Source: CAMLDH01 sp966250375 (GTDB taxonomy: Bacteria; Pseudomonadota; Gammaproteobacteria; Burkholderiales; Burkholderiaceae_D). From it: a DNA stretch of 36,553 nucleotides. How positions within the stretch are numbered: position 1 is the first letter of the stretch; the number at the start of each line of letters is the position of its first letter. Positions 1 to 10,882 of this stretch are shown piece after piece. The translations under genes and the position numbers were made by a program. The stretch is from NCBI GenBank assembly GCA_966250375.1, contig CBINHE010000042.1, forward strand, positions 1 to 36,553, written 5' to 3'. Below the pieces are notes generated by a model. The model saw only the letters and a list, made by a program, of their open reading frames with translations. It ran no database searches and was not told the DNA's origin.

Positions 1-33
1 CAGATGTTACGGGAATAAAATTGAGTTTCATAT

Positions 34-255
34 TTGTGTATAACCCTATGGCTCTGGCCCGGCAATCCATCGACTGCGCATTGGGGCTATCCCGATCCGG
101 CTGCGGTCGAAGGCCCCGATAGCGAAAAGCGCAAGGCGTTTCAGGATACGCTGCATGCATTGCGCTCTCGTCTTCAATTGCTGGTCAGTCTGCCGGTCGA
201 CAAGCTCGATCACCTGTCGCTGCAACGCGAAGCCCGTGCGCTGGCAAGGTCATGA
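34..255 (+). pseudogene. arsC: 3' remnant of arsenate reductase (low-molecular-weight phosphatase type)
   Basis: The 73 codons carry the C-terminal part of a thioredoxin-coupled or LMW-phosphatase-type ArsC: LWPGNPSTAHWGYPDP near the start, then AVEGPDSEKRKAF and a helical tail ending LQREARALARS. The N-terminal half, including the catalytic CxxxxxR loop, is absent. An in-frame TGA at 22-24 closes the frame upstream, and the first 45 or so bases resemble ArsC in no frame. The only start in frame is a TTG at 34 without a ribosome site. I read this as a truncated gene whose 5' end was lost by rearrangement rather than by the window edge, though an assembly junction is possible. Its TGA overlaps the ATG of the next gene, as in intact ars operons. 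Confidence 0.7.
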
Positions 256-917
256 TCGGGCAGCGTCTGCTTGCGGAAGCACTGGGCACAGCACTATTGC
301 TGGCCATCGTCGTCGGGTCAGGGATCATGGGAGAACAACTGGCGAATGGGAATGTCGCGATCGCGTTGCTAGCCAATAGTTTGGCAACTGGGGCCGGATT
401 GTTCGTGTTGATCATGGTATTCGGGCCGATATCCGGCGCACACTTCAACCCGGCTGTATCGCTGGTTGCTGCGATGCGTGGCGAATTGTCGCGCGCTCAT
501 CTGCCGCTCTATGTGCTCGCGCAATTGGGTGGCGCAATCATCGGTGTGTGGATTGCGCATGCGATGTTCGGCCTCGATTTGCTGCAAACCTCGGCCAAGA
601 CACGCACCGGCGCCAGCCAGTGGTGGGCAGAATTCGTCGCAACGTTCGGGCTGCTGCTGACCATCCTAGGGGCGACACGCACCAAGGATCAGCCGCTGGC
701 ACTGGTGGCTGCGATGGTGGGTTTGTACATTACCGCCGCTTACTGGTTCACAGCATCGACTTCATTTGCCAATCCCGCAGTGACGATTGCGCGCTCGTTG
801 ACAGATACTTTTGCCGGCATCCGTCCCGCTGATATTTCTGGCTTCATTGCGGCGCAGTGCGCCGGCGCATTGGCAACCGTGTTGGTTGCCAAAACGCTCT
901 TCAAAAAATTGACTTAA
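252..917 (+). CDS. aqpS: Aquaglyceroporin of the ars-operon type (AqpS-like)
   Basis: A 221-residue MIP-family channel in the inner membrane. Both half-helix NPA boxes are intact: HFNPAVS at residues 64-70 and FANPAVT at 172-178. About six hydrophobic helices surround them, and the N-terminus begins LLAEALGTALLL, as is usual in the family. Members encoded beside arsC (Sinorhizobium AqpS is the known example) let arsenite made by ArsC leave the cell down its gradient. Here the start codon overlaps the arsC stop (ATGA), so translation was probably coupled. With arsC broken, the channel's role in this strain is uncertain; glycerol, water or methylated-arsenic passage are possible. Length and motifs are normal. 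Confidence 0.85.
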   Translation: MIGQRLLAEALGTALLLAIVVGSGIMGEQLANGNVAIALLANSLATGAGLFVLIMVFGPISGAHFNPAVSLVAAMRGELSRAHLPLYVLAQLGGAIIGVWIAHAMFGLDLLQTSAKTRTGASQWWAEFVATFGLLLTILGATRTKDQPLALVAAMVGLYITAAYWFTASTSFANPAVTIARSLTDTFAGIRPADISGFIAAQCAGALATVLVAKTLFKKLT

Positions 918-948
918 AAAAATCGTGCCGCAAGAAAAGCGGCGATTT
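915..948 (-). terminator. Intrinsic terminator of the folP-glmM unit
   Basis: On the minus strand a GCCGC/GCGGC stem with a TTTTCTT loop, extended by outer AAATC/GATTT pairs across a 2-nt bulge, runs into an uninterrupted T tract. It begins at the glmM stop codon. The T tract lies on the minus side, so it serves glmM; the same stem may also slow plus-strand transcription from aqpS. Confidence 0.7.
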
Positions 949-2285
949 CAGATCGTCACTTTATCGGCAATGCGGCGCGCCATTGTCTTGGCGGCATCTG
1001 CACTTTTTGCCTCGACCATGACCCGGATTAGAGGCTCGGTGCCGGACGCGCGAATCAGCACGCGGCCGTTGCCTCCCAGCTCGGCCTCGACCACTTCCTT
1101 CTCTGTGAGGATGGCGATATTTTTTTGCCATTCGAAACCGGCAGGCACTTTCACGTTGATCAGTGTTTGCGGATAGAGTGCGATATCTTCAGTGCATTGC
1201 GCGAGTGTCTTGCTGCTGCGTTTCAAGGCCGACAGCACCTGCAGCGCCGAAATGATCCCATCGCCGGTCGTATGCTTATCAAGGCACAGCAAGTGGCCTG
1301 AGCCCTCGCCGCCCAACAGCCACCCGCGTTCTTGCAGCAACTCAAGCACATAACGGTCGCCTACCTTGGCCCGCTCAAAGCCGACGCCCATTTTCTTGAA
1401 CGCGACCTCCAGCGCCATGTTGGTCATCAGGGTACCGACAGCCCCTTGCACCGGCGCCGTGGCCATCCGATCTTTGACCACCACATAGAGCAGCTCATCG
1501 CCGTTGTAGATGCGGCCGGACGAATCGACCATCAATAGCCGGTCGGCGTCGCCGTCGAGCGCGATACCGAGATCGGCTTGATGCTCCTGCACCGCTTTCG
1601 ATAGCACCTCAGGCGAAGTGGCGCCGACGCCATCATTAATATTCAAGCCGTTCGGATGATTGCCGATCGCGATGACTTCCGCCCCAAGTTCATGAAAAAC
1701 ATCGGGTGCAATATGGTAGGCAGCGCCATGTGCGCAATCGATCACGATTTTTGTGCCCCGCAAGTTCAGTTCGTTCGGGAACGTGCTTTTACAAAACTCG
1801 ATGTAGCGCCCACGTGCATCTTCGAGGCGCCTCGCTTTACCCAACTTTTCCGACGACACGCATTCTATTGGCGAGTCCAACGCCGCTTCGATAGCAGCCT
1901 CGACAGAGTCGGGCAACTTGTTGCCCTGCCCGGAAAAAAATTTGATGCCGTTGTCCTGATACGGATTGTGCGACGCTGATATCACAACCCCGGCCGACAA
2001 GCGCAAAGCACGCGTTAAATAAGCCACCGCCGGCGTCGGTATCGGCCCGGCTAGCATCACATCGACGCCTGCAGCGGAAAACCCTGCCTCCAATGCTGCC
2101 TCCAGCATGTAGCCGGAGATGCGCGTGTCTTTGCCGATCAATACCGTTGGCTTGACGGCCGCCGATTCGGATCGGGTCAGCACTTTGCCAGCGGCATAGC
2201 CAAGTTTCATCACAAAATCCGGTGTAATCGGCGCAACGCCGACCAATCCACGCACGCCATCAGTGCCGAAATATTTACGTGTCAT
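948..2285 (-). CDS. glmM: Phosphoglucosamine mutase GlmM
   Basis: Interconverts glucosamine-6-phosphate and glucosamine-1-phosphate in the cytoplasm, the step before UDP-GlcNAc synthesis for peptidoglycan and lipopolysaccharide. The 445-residue protein has the family's usual length and starts MTRKYFGTDGVRG. The phosphoserine loop SASHNP lies at residues 103-108, with Ser105 as the likely phosphorylated residue. The metal-binding DGDADR is near residue 245, and the C-terminal phosphate-binding RASGTEPLIRVMVEA closes the protein. It follows folP by 18 bp on the same strand, and the folP-glmM pair downstream of ftsH is a common proteobacterial arrangement. Confidence 0.97.
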   Translation of the reverse strand: MTRKYFGTDGVRGLVGVAPITPDFVMKLGYAAGKVLTRSESAAVKPTVLIGKDTRISGYMLEAALEAGFSAAGVDVMLAGPIPTPAVAYLTRALRLSAGVVISASHNPYQDNGIKFFSGQGNKLPDSVEAAIEAALDSPIECVSSEKLGKARRLEDARGRYIEFCKSTFPNELNLRGTKIVIDCAHGAAYHIAPDVFHELGAEVIAIGNHPNGLNINDGVGATSPEVLSKAVQEHQADLGIALDGDADRLLMVDSSGRIYNGDELLYVVVKDRMATAPVQGAVGTLMTNMALEVAFKKMGVGFERAKVGDRYVLELLQERGWLLGGEGSGHLLCLDKHTTGDGIISALQVLSALKRSSKTLAQCTEDIALYPQTLINVKVPAGFEWQKNIAILTEKEVVEAELGGNGRVLIRASGTEPLIRVMVEAKSADAAKTMARRIADKVTI

Positions 2286-2303
2286 TTGTTTTTGTTCCTG
2301 TGA

Positions 2304-3155
2304 TTATGAGTGTAGGGTGGCAGCCTGCCATACTTTAAGAGCATCGACGGTTTCCGCCACATCGTGAACACGCAAAATGCTGGCGCCTTGCGCTGTGGCA
2401 AACAATGCTGCAGCAATACTACCCGCAAGCCGGCTCTCTACCGGTTTACCGGTAATCACGCCGATCATTGACTTGCGCGATAAGCCGGCAAGCAGCGGCA
2501 AGCCAAGCGAAGTTTGCATTTTGCCTATATTTTTTAATAATGCAAGGTTATGTTCAAGTGTTTTGCCAAATCCGAAACCCGGATCAATGCATAAGCGATT
2601 GCGCGCGATTCCTGTCTGCTCCATGGCCTCAATGCGATCCTGCAAGAATGCTATCACTTCGGCAACCACATCGCCGTACGTCGGCTTCAGTTGCATGGTC
2701 TGCGGATCGTTCAGCATATGCATGATACATAATGCGCAATCGCTATCGTTGATGATGCTTAATGCGCCGGATGCCCGGAAACCATTGATGTCATTAATCA
2801 TGTCCACGCCAGCCATGATCGCCTCGCGCATGACTTGCGGCTTGCAAGTATCGATCGACAGCGGTTTTCCACAATCGCGCAGTGCATATAATACCGGCAT
2901 CACGCGGCGCAATTCCTCCTCGACCGATAGTTGTTTGGCACCGGGGCGACTCGATTCGCCGCCGATATCGATGATATCGGCGCCTTCCGCAATCATCTGC
3001 TCCGCATGCGACAACGCCAACTCCAGCGATTGAAATTGACCGCCATCTGAAAACGAATCGGGCGTTACGTTAAGTACACCCATGACCAGCGGCCTAGCAC
3101 CATCTCGATTCAGTGGAAAACGGTAACGGCCAAACTGGAAGTACGATTGCATCAT
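2304..3155 (-). CDS. folP: Dihydropteroate synthase FolP
   Basis: Condenses p-aminobenzoate with dihydropterin pyrophosphate in folate synthesis; the family is the sulfonamide target. Signatures in order are MGVLNVTPDSFSDGG, DIGGESSRPG, SIDTCKP, DMINDING, CIDPGFGFGKT, LAGLSRKSMIG and RVHDVAETVDAL, which cover the whole TIM-barrel active site. The frame is open to an ATG at 3215, but the first 20 codons (rich in His, Asn and Lys) do not look like the family. I place the start at the ATG at 3155, giving 283 residues. Neither site has a strong ribosome-binding sequence, so the start is uncertain. The gene lies just after the ftsH terminator and probably has its own promoter in 3156-3245. Confidence 0.95.
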   Translation of the reverse strand: MMQSYFQFGRYRFPLNRDGARPLVMGVLNVTPDSFSDGGQFQSLELALSHAEQMIAEGADIIDIGGESSRPGAKQLSVEEELRRVMPVLYALRDCGKPLSIDTCKPQVMREAIMAGVDMINDINGFRASGALSIINDSDCALCIMHMLNDPQTMQLKPTYGDVVAEVIAFLQDRIEAMEQTGIARNRLCIDPGFGFGKTLEHNLALLKNIGKMQTSLGLPLLAGLSRKSMIGVITGKPVESRLAGSIAAALFATAQGASILRVHDVAETVDALKVWQAATLHS

Positions 3156-3245
3156 GTCGTTGCTTTTATTATGTTGGAATAGAATATGTGGCACCAACCC
3201 GAATTTATGCAACATCCGGATTAACTAACAATATCCCGCGACTCC

Positions 3246-3280
3246 AAAAAAAGAAAAAGGGCGAGGATTGCTCCCCACCC
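3246..3280 (-). terminator. Strong intrinsic terminator downstream of ftsH
   Basis: On the minus strand a 9-bp stem (two of the pairs G-T) closes a GCAA tetraloop of the stable GNRA class, followed by TTTTTC and seven more T. It lies about 43 bp past the ftsH stop codon and separates ftsH from folP-glmM transcription. Confidence 0.85.
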
Positions 3281-3322
3281 TTGTCTCAAACACGCAAAAA
3301 TCACATCGCTAAGCGACAACGC

Positions 3323-5212
3323 TTAAGCCGGAGCGGTCGCGTTCGGCGTCACGCCACCACCTGACGAATTATCGGGAGACGAACGCTTTACTGGCACACC
3401 AGCTTTTGGCAGGCGTGGTTCACGCCCTTCCATGATGTCGTTGATCTGGTCAGCATCAATGGTTTCCCATTCCAGTAGGGTTTTGGCCATGACATCAACT
3501 TTCTCGCGATTTTCTTCCAACAACTTGCGCGACAACGCATATTGCGCGTCCAAAATGCTGCGAATTTCAGTATCGACTTTTTGCTGCGTTGCTTCCGACA
3601 CGGTCTTGGCAGACATGCGGCCAAAATATGCATCTTGCTCAGTATCTTCATACACCATGGTACCCAGGCTTTCGGACATGCCGTAGCGGGTTACCATTGC
3701 GCGCGCCAGCTTGGTCGCACGCTCGAAATCGTTCGACGCACCGGTCGACATCTGGTGCATGAAAATTTCTTCAGCAATGCGTCCGCCGAACAGAATCGCG
3801 ATTTCTTCCAGCATCTTATCCTTATACATGTTCACGCGATCATGCTCGGGCAACTGCCAAGTCAGGCCAAGTGCAAACCCACGCGGCATGATGGTGACCT
3901 TATGTACCGGATCTGCTTTTGGCATAAGCTTGGCAACCACCGCGTGGCCGGACTCGTGGTACGCAGTATTGCGCCGTTCTTCTTCTCGCATAACGGCGGA
4001 TTTACGCTCCGGTCCCATGACGATCTTGTCTTTTGCGTCTTCAAAATCCTGCATCTCGACCAGACGCTTGCTGCGGCGTGCGGCAAACAATGCCGCTTCG
4101 TTCACCAAGTTTGCCAGATCGGCACCGGAGAAACCCGGTGTACCGCGTGCCAGGATGTCGGCCTTAACATCCGGTGCAATGGGTACTTTGCGCATGTGGA
4201 CATACAGGATTTGCTCGCGACCACGAATGTCCGGCAAGCCGACCATCACTTGACGATCGAAACGGCCCGGGCGCAGCAACGCCTTGTCCAGCACGTCGGC
4301 ACGGTTGGTTGCAGCAATCACGATCACGCCGGAATTAGCTTCAAAACCATCCATCTCGACCAGCAACTGGTTCAATGTCTGCTCGCGCTCGTCATTGCCT
4401 CCGCCCATACCGGCGCCACGATGACGTCCGACCGCGTCAATTTCATCGATGAAGACGATACATGGTGAATGTTTTTTTGCATTCTCGAACATATCGCGCA
4501 CGCGGGAAGCCCCCACACCGACGAACATTTCAACAAAATCGGAACCGGAGATTGTAAAGAACGGCACCTTCGCTTCACCCGCGATTGCACGTGCCAGCAA
4601 AGTTTTGCCTGTGCCCGGTGGGCCTACCATCAGCACGCCGCGTGGAATGCGGCCACCGAGCTTCTGGAATTTGGTCGGATCGCGCAGAAAATCGACCAGC
4701 TCCTGCACTTCTTCCTTGGCCTCGTCGCAACCGGCGACGTCGGCGAAGGTCACGGTATTGCTCGCCTCATCCAGCATACGCGCCTTGGAGCGGCCAAAAG
4801 AAAACGCCCCGCCCTTGCCACCACCCTGCATTTGACGCATGAAAAATACCCACACACCAATCAAAAGGAGCATCGGGAACCATGAAATGAACACTTGCGA
4901 CAAGAAGGATTGCTCTTCCGGCTGCTTGACGTCGAATTTCACCCCATTATTGACCAAATCGCCAATCAGACCGCGGTCCAAATAGGTAATGGCCGTCTTG
5001 ATCTTCTTCCCATCCTGAGTAGTCGCAACAATACTGCGATCTTCGATCGTCGCATCCTTGATATGTTTGGCTTTGACTTCATCCAGAAAGTCGGAGTACG
5101 GAATAGGAGTGGCACCGCCTGCCAGCCCACGTCCATCGAACTGCTTGAACACGGTAAACAGCACCAATGCGATGACCACCCAAATGGCGGCCTTGGAAAA
5201 CATATTGTTCAC
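3323..5212 (-). CDS. ftsH: ATP-dependent zinc metalloprotease FtsH
   Basis: A membrane-anchored AAA+ protease that degrades misfolded membrane proteins and regulatory proteins such as LpxC and sigma-32. The 629 residues run: a transmembrane helix at about 8-23, a periplasmic domain, and a second helix at about 106-125. The AAA domain has Walker A GPPGTGKT (197-204), Walker B IVFIDEID (252-259) and the arginine finger region RPGRFDR (314-320). The zinc site HESGH is at 419-423. The start is GTG: AAGGAG sits 5 nt upstream of it, whereas the nearby ATG at 5205 would be too far away. rlmE lies upstream on the same strand across a 177-bp gap, as in many proteobacteria. In that gap an imperfect hairpin (CCCCTT/AAGGGG, 5308-5326) is visible but no clear sigma-32 promoter. 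Confidence 0.98.
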   Translation of the reverse strand: MNNMFSKAAIWVVIALVLFTVFKQFDGRGLAGGATPIPYSDFLDEVKAKHIKDATIEDRSIVATTQDGKKIKTAITYLDRGLIGDLVNNGVKFDVKQPEEQSFLSQVFISWFPMLLLIGVWVFFMRQMQGGGKGGAFSFGRSKARMLDEASNTVTFADVAGCDEAKEEVQELVDFLRDPTKFQKLGGRIPRGVLMVGPPGTGKTLLARAIAGEAKVPFFTISGSDFVEMFVGVGASRVRDMFENAKKHSPCIVFIDEIDAVGRHRGAGMGGGNDEREQTLNQLLVEMDGFEANSGVIVIAATNRADVLDKALLRPGRFDRQVMVGLPDIRGREQILYVHMRKVPIAPDVKADILARGTPGFSGADLANLVNEAALFAARRSKRLVEMQDFEDAKDKIVMGPERKSAVMREEERRNTAYHESGHAVVAKLMPKADPVHKVTIMPRGFALGLTWQLPEHDRVNMYKDKMLEEIAILFGGRIAEEIFMHQMSTGASNDFERATKLARAMVTRYGMSESLGTMVYEDTEQDAYFGRMSAKTVSEATQQKVDTEIRSILDAQYALSRKLLEENREKVDVMAKTLLEWETIDADQINDIMEGREPRLPKAGVPVKRSSPDNSSGGGVTPNATAPA

Positions 5213-5389
5213 TAGAACTCCTTAGACGCAAGTGCGCCTTTTCTACATAGCTAAAGCCGATTTTACTCGTAATAATCGGGGCTTACTAGATCAGATATCG
5301 GGCTAATCCCCTTAAAAATCAAGGGGAAATGTGTAATTTTGACCGTCGCGGGACAGAGTTAAGCGTAGCAGTACTCTGTTCACAACACT

Positions 5390-6034
5390 TCAAGCAGGGT
5401 TTTTTAGTATTTTACCCACCAAAAAAATCTCCGACGATTTGTCTTTGCTGGCTTTGGGCTTCTTGGACGTCACAATCTTGAACGCCTGTCGGAAATTTTC
5501 CAGTATCTGGTTATAGCCTGCCCCATTGAAGCATTTGACGACCAGTCCCCCGGAAGGTTTCAGATGTGCATGCGCAAATTCTACTGCCAAATCGATTATG
5601 TGCTCGACCCGAGCAGCATCCGCTACCGCGATTCCGGACAGATTCGGCGCCATATCGGACAGTACCAAATCGACCTTGCGGCCTGCCAATACCTGTTCTA
5701 GCTGTTGCAAGACGCTCTCTTCGCGAAAATCGCCTTGTATAAAATAGACATCCGCGATCGGCTCCATTGGCAAAATATCCAGCCCAATGATGGTGCCATG
5801 AATACCACCGCCGACCTGACCGGCCAACTTGTTGCGCACATATTGCGACCAACTGCCGGGCGTACTTCCCAGATCAACAATCACTTGACCCGGCTTGATC
5901 AGTTTTTCGCTCTCATCAATCTCCTTGAGCTTATACACCGCACGAGCCCGATAACCATCTTTTTGCGCCAGCTTCACATATGGGTCGTTGATATGGTCAT
6001 GCAGCCAGTTTTTGTTTAATTTGTTCTTTGCCAT
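5390..6034 (-). CDS. rlmE: 23S rRNA (uridine-2'-O)-methyltransferase RlmE (FtsJ/RrmJ)
   Basis: Uses S-adenosylmethionine to methylate the 2'-O of the A-loop uridine (U2552 in E. coli numbering) in 50S subunits. At 214 residues it has normal length. The K-D-K-E catalytic tetrad is complete: Lys35 in YKLKEID, Asp127 in LSDMAPNLSG, Lys167 in VVKCF and Glu202 in SSEIFLVG. The SAM-binding loop is VDLGSTPGSWSQ (53-64). It diverges from yhbY; the 104-bp gap 6035-6138 must hold promoters for both. The rlmE-ftsH order and the opposite-strand yhbY reproduce the E. coli yhbY/rlmE/ftsH neighbourhood. Confidence 0.97.
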   Translation of the reverse strand: MAKNKLNKNWLHDHINDPYVKLAQKDGYRARAVYKLKEIDESEKLIKPGQVIVDLGSTPGSWSQYVRNKLAGQVGGGIHGTIIGLDILPMEPIADVYFIQGDFREESVLQQLEQVLAGRKVDLVLSDMAPNLSGIAVADAARVEHIIDLAVEFAHAHLKPSGGLVVKCFNGAGYNQILENFRQAFKIVTSKKPKASKDKSSEIFLVGKILKNPA

Positions 6035-6138
6035 TCGCGTAGAATACCGTGTTTAATGATAGTGTGGGATAGAGTTCAGCGGGCCACCGCAGTAGCCTAG
6101 GCGCCCCCTCTGTTCCCAACCAATTGGATAGACCTTAT

Positions 6139-6612
6139 ATGTTGAAACTTACACCAGCGGAACGTAGCGAACTCCGCTCCGAAGCGCACGCCCTCAACCC
6201 CGTTGTTATGATTGGTGAAGCCGGCTTGAAGCCGTCTGTGCTCAAGGAAATCGACGCCAGCCTGGATGCGCACGGCTTGGTCAAAGTACGTGTTTTTGGC
6301 GACGACCGCGAAGCGCGTGTCGAAATGTACGACACGATTTGCACCAAACTGGATGCAGCACCGATACAACATATTGGCAAGTTGCTGATTATTTATCGCC
6401 CGAAGAAAGACCTGCTGAAAGAACGGAGCGAAAAAAGAGGAAAAGGCATGCGTGAAGTCACGATCGTCAAACCAAGTCCAAGCGGCACCAAACGCCCGAC
6501 TGTCTCAAAGGTTATCCTTAAAGGCAATGAGCGCGTTACCGCCGGCGGCTCCATCAAGCGTGCTAAGCCGCGTCAAACCAGCCCCAAAAAATCGTCCTTG
6601 GGCCGCGGTTAG
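6139..6612 (+). CDS. yhbY: YhbY-family (CRM domain) ribosome-associated RNA-binding protein
   Basis: The first 95 or so residues are a CRM domain: LTPAERSELRSEAHALNPVV, GEAGL, VLKEIDASLDAHGLVKVRVFG and a final beta strand LLIIYRPKK. The family binds pre-50S ribosomal particles and helps 23S rRNA maturation. The start is the ATG at 6139; a TTG 15 bases upstream is less likely. The total of 157 residues exceeds the roughly 97 of E. coli YhbY because of a basic, Ser/Thr/Lys-rich tail with no recognisable fold. That tail may bind rRNA. The stop codon overlaps the stop of the convergent DUF4149 gene. Confidence 0.9.
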   Translation: MLKLTPAERSELRSEAHALNPVVMIGEAGLKPSVLKEIDASLDAHGLVKVRVFGDDREARVEMYDTICTKLDAAPIQHIGKLLIIYRPKKDLLKERSEKRGKGMREVTIVKPSPSGTKRPTVSKVILKGNERVTAGGSIKRAKPRQTSPKKSSLGRG

Positions 6613-7070
6613 CAGTCAGTCTCCCTTATTTTCAGAACCAACACTACGCCCATCAAACTTTGTGTGAAATAAAGAGCGCTGGATAGTCCGTGCAAAATGC
6701 CAAATTGCACCTTGGCATTCGGCGCCATCACACCACTCGCCCCCGCTTGCTCGCGCAACGCAGCCATGAAGGGTTGAAGACCAAAATGGCTGATCAATGT
6801 GCATACCAGCATCGCGCAGATCAAAATTAGCAAAAATCTGCGCTGTGTGACATTGCGACCATACGCTTGCAACTTCTGCAATACCATAAGAGTAACAGCG
6901 CAGAAAATCGATAACCATGCTTCAACGCGAAATACATTTCCGGCAATTGATCCTGCCAGCACCCGGTCTGAAAGTGTGATGAATAAAGTGGGAGCAACCA
7001 TGTAGCCGACAGTCCACAGGCTTCCCACCCATAAAGTCGATATCAACAGCCGGGCGCGTAACACAAGCAT
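6609..7070 (-). CDS. DUF4149 family inner-membrane protein
   Basis: A 153-residue protein with four predicted membrane helices, near residues 8-30, 48-65, 80-100 and 125-146. The sequence LWVGSLWTVGYMVAPTLF at the first helix and the TMEM205-like layout identify DUF4149. The biochemical function of the family is not known. It starts 6 bp after the greA stop on the same strand and so probably belongs to the carAB-greA transcription unit. Its last bases overlap the yhbY stop codon tail to tail, leaving no room for a terminator between them. The start at 7070 has no strong ribosome site, which is consistent with coupling to greA. Confidence 0.75.
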   Translation of the reverse strand: MLVLRARLLISTLWVGSLWTVGYMVAPTLFITLSDRVLAGSIAGNVFRVEAWLSIFCAVTLMVLQKLQAYGRNVTQRRFLLILICAMLVCTLISHFGLQPFMAALREQAGASGVMAPNAKVQFGILHGLSSALYFTQSLMGVVLVLKIRETDC

Positions 7071-7076
7071 GTGAAA

Positions 7077-7553
7077 TCAGAGGTACCGAACTTCGAGAAC
7101 TTCATATTCGCGAACGCCGGACGGCGCCTGTACACCGACCACGTCGCCTGCATACTTACCGATCAATGCACGTGCGATCGGAGACGTAATCGACACTTTC
7201 ATTTCTTTCAGATCCGCCTCATCGGTACCGACAATTTGATATGTCACTTTTTCGCCGGATTCCAAGTCTTCCAGATAAACGGTCGACGCAAATACGATGC
7301 GGCCTTCCGCATCGAGCAATGCCGGGTCAATAATTTGCGCTGCGCCCAACTTGCCTTCCAGATCGGCAATGCGGCCTTCGATAAAGCTTTGGCGCTCTTT
7401 TGCGGCATCGTACTCGGCATTTTCCGAGAGATCGCCTTGTGCCCGCGCCTCAGCAATTGCATTGATGACCGCAGGACGATCCTTAGTCTTCAGACGGTGC
7501 AGCTCTTCTTTGAGCAATTCTGCGCCGCGTTTGGTAATAGGTACTGAGCTCAT
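7077..7553 (-). CDS. greA: Transcription elongation factor GreA
   Basis: Rescues backtracked RNA polymerase by stimulating transcript cleavage through the secondary channel. The 158 residues match the family length. The N-terminal coiled coil holds the acidic tip, with LSENAEYDAAKERQSFIEGRI at about residues 40-61. The C-terminal FKBP-like domain includes VGTDEADLKEMKVSITSPIARALIGK. greA directly follows carB on the same strand, a common betaproteobacterial arrangement, but a hairpin in the 98-bp gap may reduce read-through. The start ATG lies beside a perfect 16-bp AT palindrome and has no clear Shine-Dalgarno sequence. Confidence 0.97.
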   Translation of the reverse strand: MSSVPITKRGAELLKEELHRLKTKDRPAVINAIAEARAQGDLSENAEYDAAKERQSFIEGRIADLEGKLGAAQIIDPALLDAEGRIVFASTVYLEDLESGEKVTYQIVGTDEADLKEMKVSITSPIARALIGKYAGDVVGVQAPSGVREYEVLEVRYL

Positions 7554-7554
7554 G

Positions 7555-7631
7555 ATTTTATTAATAAAATGAAAACCACAGAGGCCACAAATAGCACCGG
7601 AAACATCCGATACTGTCTGCGACCTCTGTGG
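7555..7631 (-). terminator. Nested hairpin between carB and greA, possible attenuating terminator
   Basis: On the minus strand CCACAGAGG (7623-7631) pairs perfectly with CCTCTGTGG (7576-7584). Inside the loop a smaller CGGA/TCCG hairpin can form. The outer stem is followed by TTTTCATTTTATT. Directly beyond is a perfect 16-bp palindrome, ATTTTATT/AATAAAAT (7555-7570), which touches the greA start. The structure lies 20 bp past the carB stop, so it could end or thin carAB transcription before greA. The loop is long, so efficient termination is not certain. Confidence 0.5.
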
Positions 7632-7651
7632 CTAAGGTTGAATTATTTAAT

Positions 7652-10874
<3,223 letters not shown>

Positions 10875-10882
<8 letters not shown>

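Noticed and set aside
3542..4468. 308-codon open frame on the plus strand opposite ftsH
   Set aside because: It lies wholly inside ftsH on the other strand, has no family resemblance and is rich in His, Cys and Gln, as antisense shadows of GC-biased genes are.
5213..5389. Heat-shock (sigma-32) promoter before ftsH
   Set aside because: A CCCCTT/AAGGGG hairpin catches the eye, but the CTTGAAA and CCCCATNT elements at proper spacing are not present.
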